A DNA stretch of 30,781 nucleotides from positions 1 to 30,781 of IMG/VR virus record IMGVR_UViG_3300020810_000021; one strand, written 5' to 3'. This stretch comes from a virus. Below the pieces are notes generated by a model, which searched no databases, was not told the origin of the DNA, and saw nothing but the letters and a program-made list of their open reading frames with translations. The translations under genes were made by a program, and so were the position numbers. Positions 23,496-30,132 of this stretch are shown here, piece after piece (within the stretch, counting starts at the first letter, position 1; each line of letters begins with the position of its first letter).

Positions 23496-23699
23496 TTATG
23501 ACCGACCTTCCACTTTGTTATCAATAGGTTTCCCACATGATTGACAAAGTACGTTGTTTTTATTATCTTGTTTAAAATCACAGTGATTACAGGTTAATGA
23601 TCCAAAGATTGCATCATAGTTATCTTTGTATTTCTTTGAGGGCACTTTGCTACGCATGATTGCCCCAGTGATTTCATAATCATTAATACTATTACTCAT
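23496..23699 (-). CDS. Zinc-ribbon-like small protein, 67 aa
   Basis: A 67-residue protein beginning MSNSINDYEITGAIMRSKVP and containing two Cys pairs, TCNHCDF and LCQSCGK, separated by a short loop, as in a small zinc ribbon. The ATG at 23699 overlaps the end of the upstream gene by eight bases and has AAGGAAAG upstream, so I prefer it to the longer 92-aa frame. Zinc ribbons of this kind often bind nucleic acid or proteins; which one applies here cannot be told from sequence. Confidence 0.75.
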   Translation of the reverse strand: MSNSINDYEITGAIMRSKVPSKKYKDNYDAIFGSLTCNHCDFKQDNKNNVLCQSCGKPIDNKVEGRS

Positions 23700-23910
23700 G
23701 TATTTCTTTCCTTGTTGTAGCCCAGTCTGCAGGTAGATGAACATACTCTTCATTAAGACAACGATAACCATCACTAGTAACTAGAGGATCAAAGTGTACT
23801 ATGTAATACATATGTGCTTTATCACATGATGTAAAATTACCAACGTATTGTTCATACGATGCACCAAATGGATCTAATAAACTTACTAGTAATACATATT
23901 CTGCTATCAT
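23692..23910 (-). CDS. Small conserved phage protein, 72 aa
   Basis: A 72-residue protein: a hydrophobic start (MIAEYVLLVSLLDPFGASYE), then VGNFTSCDKAHMYYIVHFD and CLNEEYVHLPADW. Two cysteines about 22 residues apart could form a disulfide if the N-terminus serves as an export or membrane segment. I recall this EYVLL..LDP..G-x-F-x-SC..CL-x-EEY-(I/V)-x-LP pattern from small marine-phage proteins but know no function. It starts by ATGA overlap with the upstream 48-aa gene and has GGAG nearby. Confidence 0.78.
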   Translation of the reverse strand: MIAEYVLLVSLLDPFGASYEQYVGNFTSCDKAHMYYIVHFDPLVTSDGYRCLNEEYVHLPADWATTRKEIHE

Positions 23911-24053
23911 TTCTTTTTCTCCTGTTGACAGTAACCAATCATGTTGAACTCACCTTCTAATGTTTTTATAGAACACCACCACTTCTTGGCATCCCATATC
24001 TTAGCAGGTTCAGCACACTTGTTACAGATTCTTTTCTCTTTAATTTTTACCAT
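23907..24053 (-). CDS. Cys-rich microprotein, 48 aa
   Basis: An ORF of 48 residues (MVKIKEKRICNKCAEPAKIW, then KKWWCSIKTLEGEFNMIGYC and a Lys tail). Four cysteines in CNKC...C...C form could bind zinc, and the C-K-x-C-...-W-x-C layout recalls treble-clef or zinc-knuckle minis. It overlaps the DUF3310 gene by 14 bases at its start, and its stop overlaps the next ATG (ATGA). These couplings and its exact fit to a 130-base gap support a real gene. Function unknown. Confidence 0.65.
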   Translation of the reverse strand: MVKIKEKRICNKCAEPAKIWDAKKWWCSIKTLEGEFNMIGYCQQEKKK

Positions 24054-24258
24054 TTCTTTTTATATCCTTTAACAATTCTAAGTAATGAATTGCTTTATCA
24101 AGATCTTGTATACCATTTTTATCTCTCCAACGGAGAACATACTTGATTACATTACCTTCAATAAAAGGGATGTTGTTCTTTGTTATAAATTCTATAGGTT
24201 GAATCACATATTGTTTATAATGATTACCACCTACTTGTTTTTCTTTACTGTCATTCAT
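24040..24258 (-). CDS. DUF3310 family protein
   Basis: A 72-residue protein with the DUF3310 signature: VGGNHYKQYVIQPIEFI, then GNVIKYVLRW, then DLDKAIHYLELL. Many phages encode this domain; T7 gp1.7, a nucleotide kinase, carries a related region, but kinase activity for this short form is not established. Its ATG has no Shine-Dalgarno and lies five bases after the -10 of promoter P2, so its mRNA is predicted to be leaderless. It is the first gene of the transcript leading through four small genes into RNR, which suggests a nucleotide-metabolism role. Confidence 0.88.
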   Translation of the reverse strand: MNDSKEKQVGGNHYKQYVIQPIEFITKNNIPFIEGNVIKYVLRWRDKNGIQDLDKAIHYLELLKDIKRNGKN

Positions 24259-24263
24259 ATAAT

Positions 24264-24292
24264 ATTATAGCACATATTTACACAAAAGTCAA
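24264..24292 (-). promoter_or_regulatory. Promoter P2, sigma-70-like with extended -10
   Basis: On the minus strand: TTGACT (24292-24287), a 17-base spacer, TATAAT (24269-24264) preceded by TGC for an extended -10. It occupies the only real gap in this operon, right after the phosphoesterase TAG. The expected start coincides with the ATG of the DUF3310 gene at 24258. The spacer resembles that of P1 (TTT at the start, AAA, T-x-TG at the end). Confidence 0.85.
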
Positions 24293-24293
24293 G

Positions 24294-25061
24294 CTATTTA
24301 GCATACTTTCTTTTTAGGTAGTGTAATGGTATAGCACATTCATCAAATGATCCATTTTCTACATTGTGTAACATGTACAATCCTCTCCAATGTTGGTTAG
24401 TCTGATGTGATAGATAGTTTTCATCATGTAAATAACAACTACCACTAATGATTGCAGTCATCTGTTTACCTGTCGCATTCTGCCCATAGGCAATAGAATG
24501 TCCCTGTTGATGTCCTGCAACGCAGCTCATATGTTTCTTAGCAAGCAAAGCATTAGCTGATGTTACTGGTCTACCCATAACGCCACTAGCAAAGTAGTGC
24601 GAGTAGGCAACACCATCTATCTCTTTAACTTCAAGGAATGGTACTACTTCCCATCCTGCTTCTTCGTACTGTAGATCATCAAAAGATATAAGACCATCTA
24701 ACTTTCTATCATACTCAATTGCAGTGTTGATACGCTGCTCATGGTTACCCATAGTCAGTACCATTTTAGGCTTGTATAACTTCTTCTTAGCTTTAGCTAG
24801 TTTGTTGTTCAGGGCATTCATAGGAGCTAGTAGTGCTTCCATACCTTTATGTACAGCACGTATATCAGCTTTATATGTCCTACCTTCAAACGATTTCTTA
24901 CCTACATCATAGCTTGATAAGCTAGGCATATCAGCAAAGTCACCAATCATTACTATAACTTCTGGTTGTTTGTCAACAATATATCTACCTATCCAAGACA
25001 AGTAAGCCAGACTAATGCCTGGCTTTACTTGTGTGTCCCCTATTACTAGGTGTTTCTTCAT
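24294..25061 (-). CDS. Calcineurin-like metallophosphoesterase
   Basis: A 255-residue protein with the metallophosphoesterase motifs in order: GDTQ (residues 8-11), GDFADM (40-45), GNHE (about 105-108) and a late GHQQGH. These bind two metal ions and hydrolyse phosphoester bonds. Substrate cannot be read from the sequence: nucleic acid, cyclic nucleotide and protein phosphoester are all possible. The start is fixed by ATGA overlap with endonuclease I. In an operon of exonuclease, endonuclease and nucleotide genes, a nuclease or phosphatase role in host DNA breakdown is plausible. Confidence 0.87.
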   Translation of the reverse strand: MKKHLVIGDTQVKPGISLAYLSWIGRYIVDKQPEVIVMIGDFADMPSLSSYDVGKKSFEGRTYKADIRAVHKGMEALLAPMNALNNKLAKAKKKLYKPKMVLTMGNHEQRINTAIEYDRKLDGLISFDDLQYEEAGWEVVPFLEVKEIDGVAYSHYFASGVMGRPVTSANALLAKKHMSCVAGHQQGHSIAYGQNATGKQMTAIISGSCYLHDENYLSHQTNQHWRGLYMLHNVENGSFDECAIPLHYLKRKYAK

Positions 25062-25447
25062 GTCGTATACTCCTTTATCATTTTCTTATAGGTAGTGATC
25101 CAATCCTTTCTAAAGTCTAACCATAGAAAGCCTTCTTTCTCAGCCCAATTACTATACGATGTTTTACTTCGTTTAGTTATCTTGTTATCAGGGTTCATAA
25201 ATAAGAATATAATTACTACCTTCGGATTACATTCTTTAAACCATACCATCTTTTGACGTGTAGCTAGGTCAAGTTTACCCTTAGCTTCTATGTATACATT
25301 GTGTGCCATTTTAAAATCAGGATTATATTTCCTCATCTTTACTGGCTGTGTGTATTCAATTACATCTGGTTCATACTTAACACTTGGAAAATGTTTCTTA
25401 AGTTCTGCCCAAGCCTTTACTTCTAACTTACTTTTAAATGTAGGCAT
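25058..25447 (-). CDS. T7-type endonuclease I (Holliday junction resolvase)
   Basis: A 129-residue nuclease matching T7 gp3. The catalytic set Glu9, Asp44, Glu54, Lys56 (KSKLE, YNPDF, YIEAKG) has exactly the spacing of T7 Glu20, Asp55, Glu65, Lys67. It resolves branched DNA before packaging and helps degrade host DNA. I use the ATG at 25447 (MPTFKSK): GGAGA lies nine bases upstream and it overlaps the exonuclease stop by 14 bases. A longer in-frame start at 25504 would add unrelated residues. It ends in ATGA with the phosphoesterase gene. Confidence 0.92.
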   Translation of the reverse strand: MPTFKSKLEVKAWAELKKHFPSVKYEPDVIEYTQPVKMRKYNPDFKMAHNVYIEAKGKLDLATRQKMVWFKECNPKVVIIFLFMNPDNKITKRSKTSYSNWAEKEGFLWLDFRKDWITTYKKMIKEYTT

Positions 25448-26126
25448 TAAATCTATCTCTCCAAACATCATCCTCATGCTGCTGAATCCATAGACAACTT
25501 GCATTCATAATAAACTCTTCATCATTGCCATAGGCAGCACGTACAGTATTAAACATCTCTTGCTCTGTAGTGCAGTCAGCTAACATTTTCTTTGCTGTTT
25601 TATCACCAACCTTTTCAATACCTTTGATATTATCTGCAGTATCTCCTTTAAGACATTGCTCAAAGAACAGTCGTAGTCCTCCGAGCTCAGTCTGGTCAGT
25701 CCATTTGTCAGGCTTAACCCAACCCTTACCTTTAATTTCCCATGAGAAATGTTTACCAGGGATCATGAGCATATCTTTATCTAAGGATACAATCACAGTA
25801 TCATCTGTTTGATTGATACCCATAGCATCATCAGCTTCTATTCCTTCAGGTGCTAATTCAGCTCCCATCTCTTCTAGTGCATAGTCTCTCAATGCTTCTA
25901 AATGGATTGGTTTAGGGGCAGTTCTGTTAGCTTTATATTCAGGATAGATTGTCTTACGAAAGTTAGACTTACCTGACAAGAATGCACGATACTCTGTACA
26001 TCCTGTCTTAGTAAGTAGTTCATCTAACAACGCATCTGCTCTATACTTAGCAATACCAAAGTCATCTTGTTCTGCACTTGCAGCACATCTAAAGACAACT
26101 AAGTCATGGTCAATTAATGCAATCAT
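25434..26126 (-). CDS. 5'-3' exonuclease (T7 gp6/FEN-like)
   Basis: A 230-residue FEN/PIN-superfamily nuclease. Acidic metal-site segments are visible (IALIDHDLVVFR near the start, IEADDAMG near 98-105, VSLDKDMLM) followed by the helix-hairpin-helix GDTADNIKGIEKVGDKTAKK (about 160-180). It degrades 5' ends, removes primers and recycles host DNA, like T7 gp6. ACAAGGATAAAC precedes the ATG. It overlaps endonuclease I and sits downstream of SSB with a 40-base gap holding no clear gene. Confidence 0.92.
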   Translation of the reverse strand: MIALIDHDLVVFRCAASAEQDDFGIAKYRADALLDELLTKTGCTEYRAFLSGKSNFRKTIYPEYKANRTAPKPIHLEALRDYALEEMGAELAPEGIEADDAMGINQTDDTVIVSLDKDMLMIPGKHFSWEIKGKGWVKPDKWTDQTELGGLRLFFEQCLKGDTADNIKGIEKVGDKTAKKMLADCTTEQEMFNTVRAAYGNDEEFIMNASCLWIQQHEDDVWRDRFNAYI

Positions 26127-26166
26127 GTTTATCCTTGTAAGAGTGGTAGCTCTGTTAGTTGTTCAT

Positions 26167-26739
26167 TTAAAATGGTATGTCTTCAATGTCAGATACATCA
26201 TTGGCAAAAGAATTAGCACCACTGTTAGTAGAAGCTAGTCCTAATACATAATCCTCGTACAACTTAGCTAGGCTAATAACATCATTAGCAGAAGCTGTTG
26301 ATCGTTCATTTCTTTCTAGTGCTAGTGTTGCTACAGCATTTGAAAGCGAGGATTGACGGACTATCATTACTTGCCTAGCAGCACGTTCTTCTTTAGTCTC
26401 GTAGTTACTACCTGTTACACGAGTTGTAGGAGCACTTGCCTTAGCTTGAGGAGCTGTTGCAGTATCACCACCACGATTGTCTGTAGTTGTTTCTGCATCA
26501 CCTACTGCTGTCCATTGCCAATAACCATTAGCATCTTTCTCAGTGCTAACATGTACGACATCACCTTTTTGCCATTCTTGAGCAGCTTTAAACACGGCAG
26601 GGTTAGCGAATGACATCAGCTTTTTAGACTGTGCTTGCCCTTGATCGTTCTTGTACATGATTTCTAATGATTGGTATTGTCTACCATTCTTAGCAGCATG
26701 TGTGTTTAAGCTTGATACATCTACAACATTAACTTGCAT
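26167..26739 (-). CDS. Single-stranded DNA-binding protein (SSB-like)
   Basis: A 190-residue protein. The N-terminal ~80 residues look like an OB fold (LEIMYKNDQGQ, FKAAQEWQKGDVVHVSTEKD, GYWQWTAVGD). A low-complexity Thr/Ala linker follows, then a helical region, and the C-terminus ends DVSDIEDIPF, the acidic DIPF tip of bacterial SSB that recruits replication partners. T7 gp2.5 serves the same purpose but ends differently. AGGAGATTTAT precedes the ATG. The intragenic promoter at 26898-26926 would add transcription of this gene. Confidence 0.88.
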   Translation of the reverse strand: MQVNVVDVSSLNTHAAKNGRQYQSLEIMYKNDQGQAQSKKLMSFANPAVFKAAQEWQKGDVVHVSTEKDANGYWQWTAVGDAETTTDNRGGDTATAPQAKASAPTTRVTGSNYETKEERAARQVMIVRQSSLSNAVATLALERNERSTASANDVISLAKLYEDYVLGLASTNSGANSFANDVSDIEDIPF

Positions 26740-26756
26740 ATAAATCTCCTATAAAA

Positions 26757-27467
26757 TTATACATCTTCTACGTTACCCCAGCTATTACCTACTTGTATAT
26801 CAACCCTAACTGGGAGGTTGAAATCTTTACCAAACAAATGTTTAAAGTTTGCTGGTACATTCTCAAATGATTCTTTAACAATTGGAACTATACTATTAGT
26901 ATAACATATCTTTTCATCAAAGTCAAGCATGATAGAGTCATGTACAGTATTGATTAATTTAACACCTTCCATGTTTACTATCTTGTTATACAAACTAACA
27001 CGAGCTATAGTCATTAGGTCAGCACCGAGTCCTTGCACTGGATAGTTAAGGATTCGTGTGCGAGGATACTTAAGGTTACCTTGACTATTAACCTCAGGTT
27101 GATACTTATATGTTCTGCCTGTTGGCATTACTAACTCATTAGTTTGTTTAACATCAAACATTATCTTATCATGCCATGCCTTAAGTCCTGTATACTTAGC
27201 ATAGAACTGATCAATAACTCTTTGCCAAAATGTTTCATTACCTATGTCTTTAAAGTTAGGATCATTGGCATAACTAAAAGCACTACCACCATAGATTAAT
27301 CTAAAGACAAAAGTCTTTGCAATCAATCTACTAGGTAACCCAAACTTTTGTTGGTTATCTGTATGTTGATCTGTCTGTTCCATTATCTCTTTGATAGCTA
27401 CACTATCTTGAGATAAAAACGCAGCACATACCCATTCTAGTTGTTTTGCATCTGCATTAAGTAACAT
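26757..27467 (-). CDS. DNA polymerase A, catalytic (palm-fingers) fragment
   Basis: A 236-residue C-terminal part of a family A polymerase. Motif A is NADAKQLEW (Asp6, Glu11). Motif B/O-helix is RLIAKTFVFRLIYGG with Arg47, Lys51, Phe55 (E. coli Phe762 position) and Tyr59. Motif C is VHDSIMLDF (His176-Asp177-Ser178), with Ser in place of the usual Glu. The first 26 residues continue directly from where the upstream fragment (27737-28900) stops, so together they make one complete polymerase of about 623 residues (T7: 704). It has its own ATG with CAGGA upstream, one base after the stop of the inserted 88-aa gene. Activity requires that the two pieces associate, or that RNA or protein joining occurs. 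Confidence 0.9.
   Translation of the reverse strand: MLLNADAKQLEWVCAAFLSQDSVAIKEIMEQTDQHTDNQQKFGLPSRLIAKTFVFRLIYGGSAFSYANDPNFKDIGNETFWQRVIDQFYAKYTGLKAWHDKIMFDVKQTNELVMPTGRTYKYQPEVNSQGNLKYPRTRILNYPVQGLGADLMTIARVSLYNKIVNMEGVKLINTVHDSIMLDFDEKICYTNSIVPIVKESFENVPANFKHLFGKDFNLPVRVDIQVGNSWGNVEDV
26898..26926 (-). promoter_or_regulatory. Candidate intragenic promoter P3 in PolA fragment
   Basis: On the minus strand: TTGACT (26926-26921), 17 bases, TATACT (26903-26898) preceded by TGT. The spacer matches P1 and P2 at A8-A10, A12, T13, T15 and G16. It lies in the motif C coding region, so coding constraint could explain part of the match. Its start would lie about 150 bases upstream of the SSB gene. 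Confidence 0.5.
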
Positions 27468-27468
27468 A

Positions 27469-27735
27469 TTATAATCCTGAGTTAGCTTCTACTAATCTCT
27501 TATGATAATTATTAATAATAGATTGAGATAGTTCTAATCTAGCATCTTTATCTAGTAAAGCTAAAGTTGTTGTTGGACCATCTTTAAGTATCATGTTGCT
27601 AAATTCTACACTAACAAAATGTTTGTGTGCTTCTTCTTGAGCAGCAATGTATTCTTCTTTAGTCATTTCTACGTGATCATCCTTTCTAAATTTTAATCGT
27701 TTTTCTAAATGTTCCCAATTATCTTCTTCGTTCAT
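27469..27735 (-). CDS. Free-standing 88-aa gene inserted between PolA halves
   Basis: An 88-residue charged helical protein: MNEEDNWEHLEKRLKFRKDD, then EMTKEEYIAAQEEAHKHFVS, then LLDKDARLELSQSIINNYHK. GGAG precedes its ATG at 27735, which follows the N-terminal polymerase stop (TGA at 27739-27737) by one base. Its own TAA ends one base before the ATG of the catalytic fragment. It shows no HNH, GIY-YIG or LAGLIDADG motif, so it is not a recognisable homing endonuclease. It interrupts the polymerase exactly between SRYGE and the motif A strand. It may have been left after a mobile element decayed, or may help join the two subunits. Confidence 0.82.
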   Translation of the reverse strand: MNEEDNWEHLEKRLKFRKDDHVEMTKEEYIAAQEEAHKHFVSVEFSNMILKDGPTTTLALLDKDARLELSQSIINNYHKRLVEANSGL

Positions 27736-27736
27736 G

Positions 27737-28900
27737 TCATTCTCCGTATCTAGATGGAAAGAGAGTTTTAATCTCACCATCAAAGTTTTGTAGGTTAGGC
27801 TTACTACTACTTAGCCTACCTGTCTTAGTCCTACATTGATTAAGTTGACCATGTATGATTCCATTAGCCCAGTGCATCTCATCAATTAGTTGTGGCACAC
27901 CATGATAGTATGTAGTCATACGTTTCTGCATGGTAGCACGTGCCAATATAATTCTTAATATTTCTTTACCTTCATCACTACGTGGTGTTAGCTTACGTAA
28001 GGTCTCTTCATTCGTACTGAAGAACCCTTCTTTTTTAAGCTCAGTCTTAGGCAAAGGATTTATTCTTCGTGGAAATTCTTTGTCTTGTTCTTCCCACCTA
28101 TACTTAACTTCGCCTGTGCGTACGCCAGTTTTGTAATGTCCAATGGGGCGTTGAAAACGCTCCTTAATGATCCCACCATAAAGAAAAGCAGAAAGATGCT
28201 CGCCAGAATTGGGATTAAAATTATCGTAAGCATGAAAGTCATACAGCTTCTTGTTAAGTTTGGATATCTGTTCTTCAAGTTCATCTCCTAATACTTTAGA
28301 CTTATCATAATCATACTGCATACCATTGTATTCCATAGCTTGCAGCACTAGTAAGTCTTGGTTGTGTAGAGCTATGAGCTTACGGAGATGAGGTCGTTTA
28401 GACAACTCTTCCATTTGCTTGACCATAACTTTCTCAGTTAGTTCTAAGTCTCGTTGTAAATACTCAGACAGTATCTCTTCAGGTACCTCAGTAGTATCAA
28501 TACCATTCTTCCAATAGTTTTCTTTAACCTCATCTAGTTTATTACCTAGACCATAGTACTCTGATGTTGCATCTAATGATGGATAAGAATTTTCTTGGTT
28601 AGATAATACATACTGTACTAACTGGCAGTCCCATATTCTTTTCTTATCAAAGGTAATACCATATCTTTTAAGCCAGTGTAAATCAAACTTAATATTAAAC
28701 CCTACCAACACATCGCACTTATCCACGGCTAATTGGATACGATCAAGTGATTCTCGGTAAGGTTCAACGGAGAACTCTATGTCTTCTATACTAACTTCAT
28801 TTTGTGATAACATACCAACCATACATAACTTGTTAGTCTTATCAAAAGGATTACCATTATTACTAATGGTTGTTTCTACGTCTAATACTAAGTAACTCAT
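27737..28900 (-). CDS. DNA polymerase A, 3'-5' exonuclease and N-terminal fragment
   Basis: A 387-residue N-terminal part of a family A polymerase. The proofreading exonuclease is intact: Exo I LVLDVETT (Asp7, Glu9), Exo II VGFNIKFDLHWL, Exo III YLQRDLELTE. After a thumb-like helical region it reaches the pre-motif A element RTKTGRLSSSKPNLQNF and stops at SRYGE, exactly where other PolA proteins continue into motif A. The rest is encoded by 26757-27467 after a separate 88-aa gene. It starts in an ATGA overlap with the helicase. Together with the catalytic fragment it replicates the phage genome. Confidence 0.92.
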   Translation of the reverse strand: MSYLVLDVETTISNNGNPFDKTNKLCMVGMLSQNEVSIEDIEFSVEPYRESLDRIQLAVDKCDVLVGFNIKFDLHWLKRYGITFDKKRIWDCQLVQYVLSNQENSYPSLDATSEYYGLGNKLDEVKENYWKNGIDTTEVPEEILSEYLQRDLELTEKVMVKQMEELSKRPHLRKLIALHNQDLLVLQAMEYNGMQYDYDKSKVLGDELEEQISKLNKKLYDFHAYDNFNPNSGEHLSAFLYGGIIKERFQRPIGHYKTGVRTGEVKYRWEEQDKEFPRRINPLPKTELKKEGFFSTNEETLRKLTPRSDEGKEILRIILARATMQKRMTTYYHGVPQLIDEMHWANGIIHGQLNQCRTKTGRLSSSKPNLQNFDGEIKTLFPSRYGE

Positions 28901-30132
28901 AAGTCTTCATACCTCGCTATGTTAGGTTTAATCATACACTGTTTGTTGCCATGACGCAAGTCAGGCAGTGTATCTTTATCACCAATTAATTTATTCTTAC
29001 TGATGTTTAAGAATCGCATGTTACTTGTGTTGTCTTGTTCTTTTCCTATGCCTAGTATCCAGTCAGCTTCACCTTGCTTTGCAGTCTTGCTGCTGTCTAC
29101 ATCATCCATTGTTAACCACACCTTGCCTTCGGCAGTACCACCTGCTTGGGATACGGCAATGACAGGGGCATAACTCTTAGCTATTTCTCTTGCCCATTGG
29201 TATATCTTTTTAAGTTCAAGGTCATAGCGTTCATTCTTAAATCCTTTTATCTTATCTATCTGATCAAAGATAATTAATGAGGGATTAACTTCTTTAATGA
29301 TAGACTCAATCCGCTTGTAGCTACTTGAGTCTTCATAATCATATATCTTAATCCTACTACCAATAAGATCATGATACTCTTCTTTGTATCTATCTACGTT
29401 ACTAAACAAAGTCTCACTATCTACACCAAACAATGCTTGGTAACATCTGATCGCTACTTTCTTACCTTGTTCCTCGTTGTTAAACCATAGGATGTCACCA
29501 TCTGTTTGTGTTACCATGTGTGTCATCTCACTAGCTAGGAACGTAGTCTTACCTGTCTCAGGTCTAGCAAAGATGAAACCAAAGTCACCCTTACGTAGAG
29601 AGCCTAGTGATTTGTTAAGCCAATCAAGTCTCCAACGTAGACCAGGCGTAGCTATTGCTGTGTCATATAACTCACTCAAGTCCATGTTAACTGTGTTAGC
29701 AGCATCTTCTGTTATGTCATCAGCTTCAAATTCTTTAACCTTATCTAGTAGATCAGATAGTTCAGCACTACCATCTTCAACATCAAGTGCTACTTTAGCT
29801 AGCTCACCTGCAACGCAGCGTTTCTTGTGTTCATTGAGGTAACTTACTGTGTTGTCAATATTAACATCAAGAGTTAGTATACGATCAAGCGTATCAGATA
29901 GTTCATTACGTTCACTATCTTCTAACAAGTAACTACTATGGTATGCTAACTCAAAGTCTAACTTACTTAGTGCATGACTTTGATTAGCCTCATAGTACTG
30001 GTGTACTATAAGGAACAACTTATATATATTACTAAAATTATTTTTAATATAATTTAGATTTATATACTTGTAGTAATTGTTATAGTATGATCTGTCATCA
30101 CAGAATAACTTTATTATTAACTCTTCAACCAT
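28897..30132 (-). CDS. Replicative DNA helicase (DnaB/gp4-like)
   Basis: A 411-residue RecA-fold helicase. An N-terminal ~150-residue helical domain (similar to DnaB N-domains in character) precedes LRKGDFGFIFARPETGKTTF with the Walker A at about residues 188-196. Walker B is LIIFDQID, then PVIAVSQAGG, and a C-terminal RFLNISKNKLIGDK with an arginine-finger-like segment. T7 gp4 fuses primase and helicase; here they are separate genes overlapping by 16 bases (30117-30132). It unwinds DNA ahead of the polymerase. It ends in an ATGA overlap with PolA. Confidence 0.92.
   Translation of the reverse strand: MVEELIIKLFCDDRSYYNNYYKYINLNYIKNNFSNIYKLFLIVHQYYEANQSHALSKLDFELAYHSSYLLEDSERNELSDTLDRILTLDVNIDNTVSYLNEHKKRCVAGELAKVALDVEDGSAELSDLLDKVKEFEADDITEDAANTVNMDLSELYDTAIATPGLRWRLDWLNKSLGSLRKGDFGFIFARPETGKTTFLASEMTHMVTQTDGDILWFNNEEQGKKVAIRCYQALFGVDSETLFSNVDRYKEEYHDLIGSRIKIYDYEDSSSYKRIESIIKEVNPSLIIFDQIDKIKGFKNERYDLELKKIYQWAREIAKSYAPVIAVSQAGGTAEGKVWLTMDDVDSSKTAKQGEADWILGIGKEQDNTSNMRFLNISKNKLIGDKDTLPDLRHGNKQCMIKPNIARYEDL

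Noticed and set aside
26127-26166. Possible short frame (NEQLTELPLLQG) between SSB and exonuclease
   Set aside because: No normal start codon and only about 14 codons; it may be leader sequence with the exonuclease Shine-Dalgarno.
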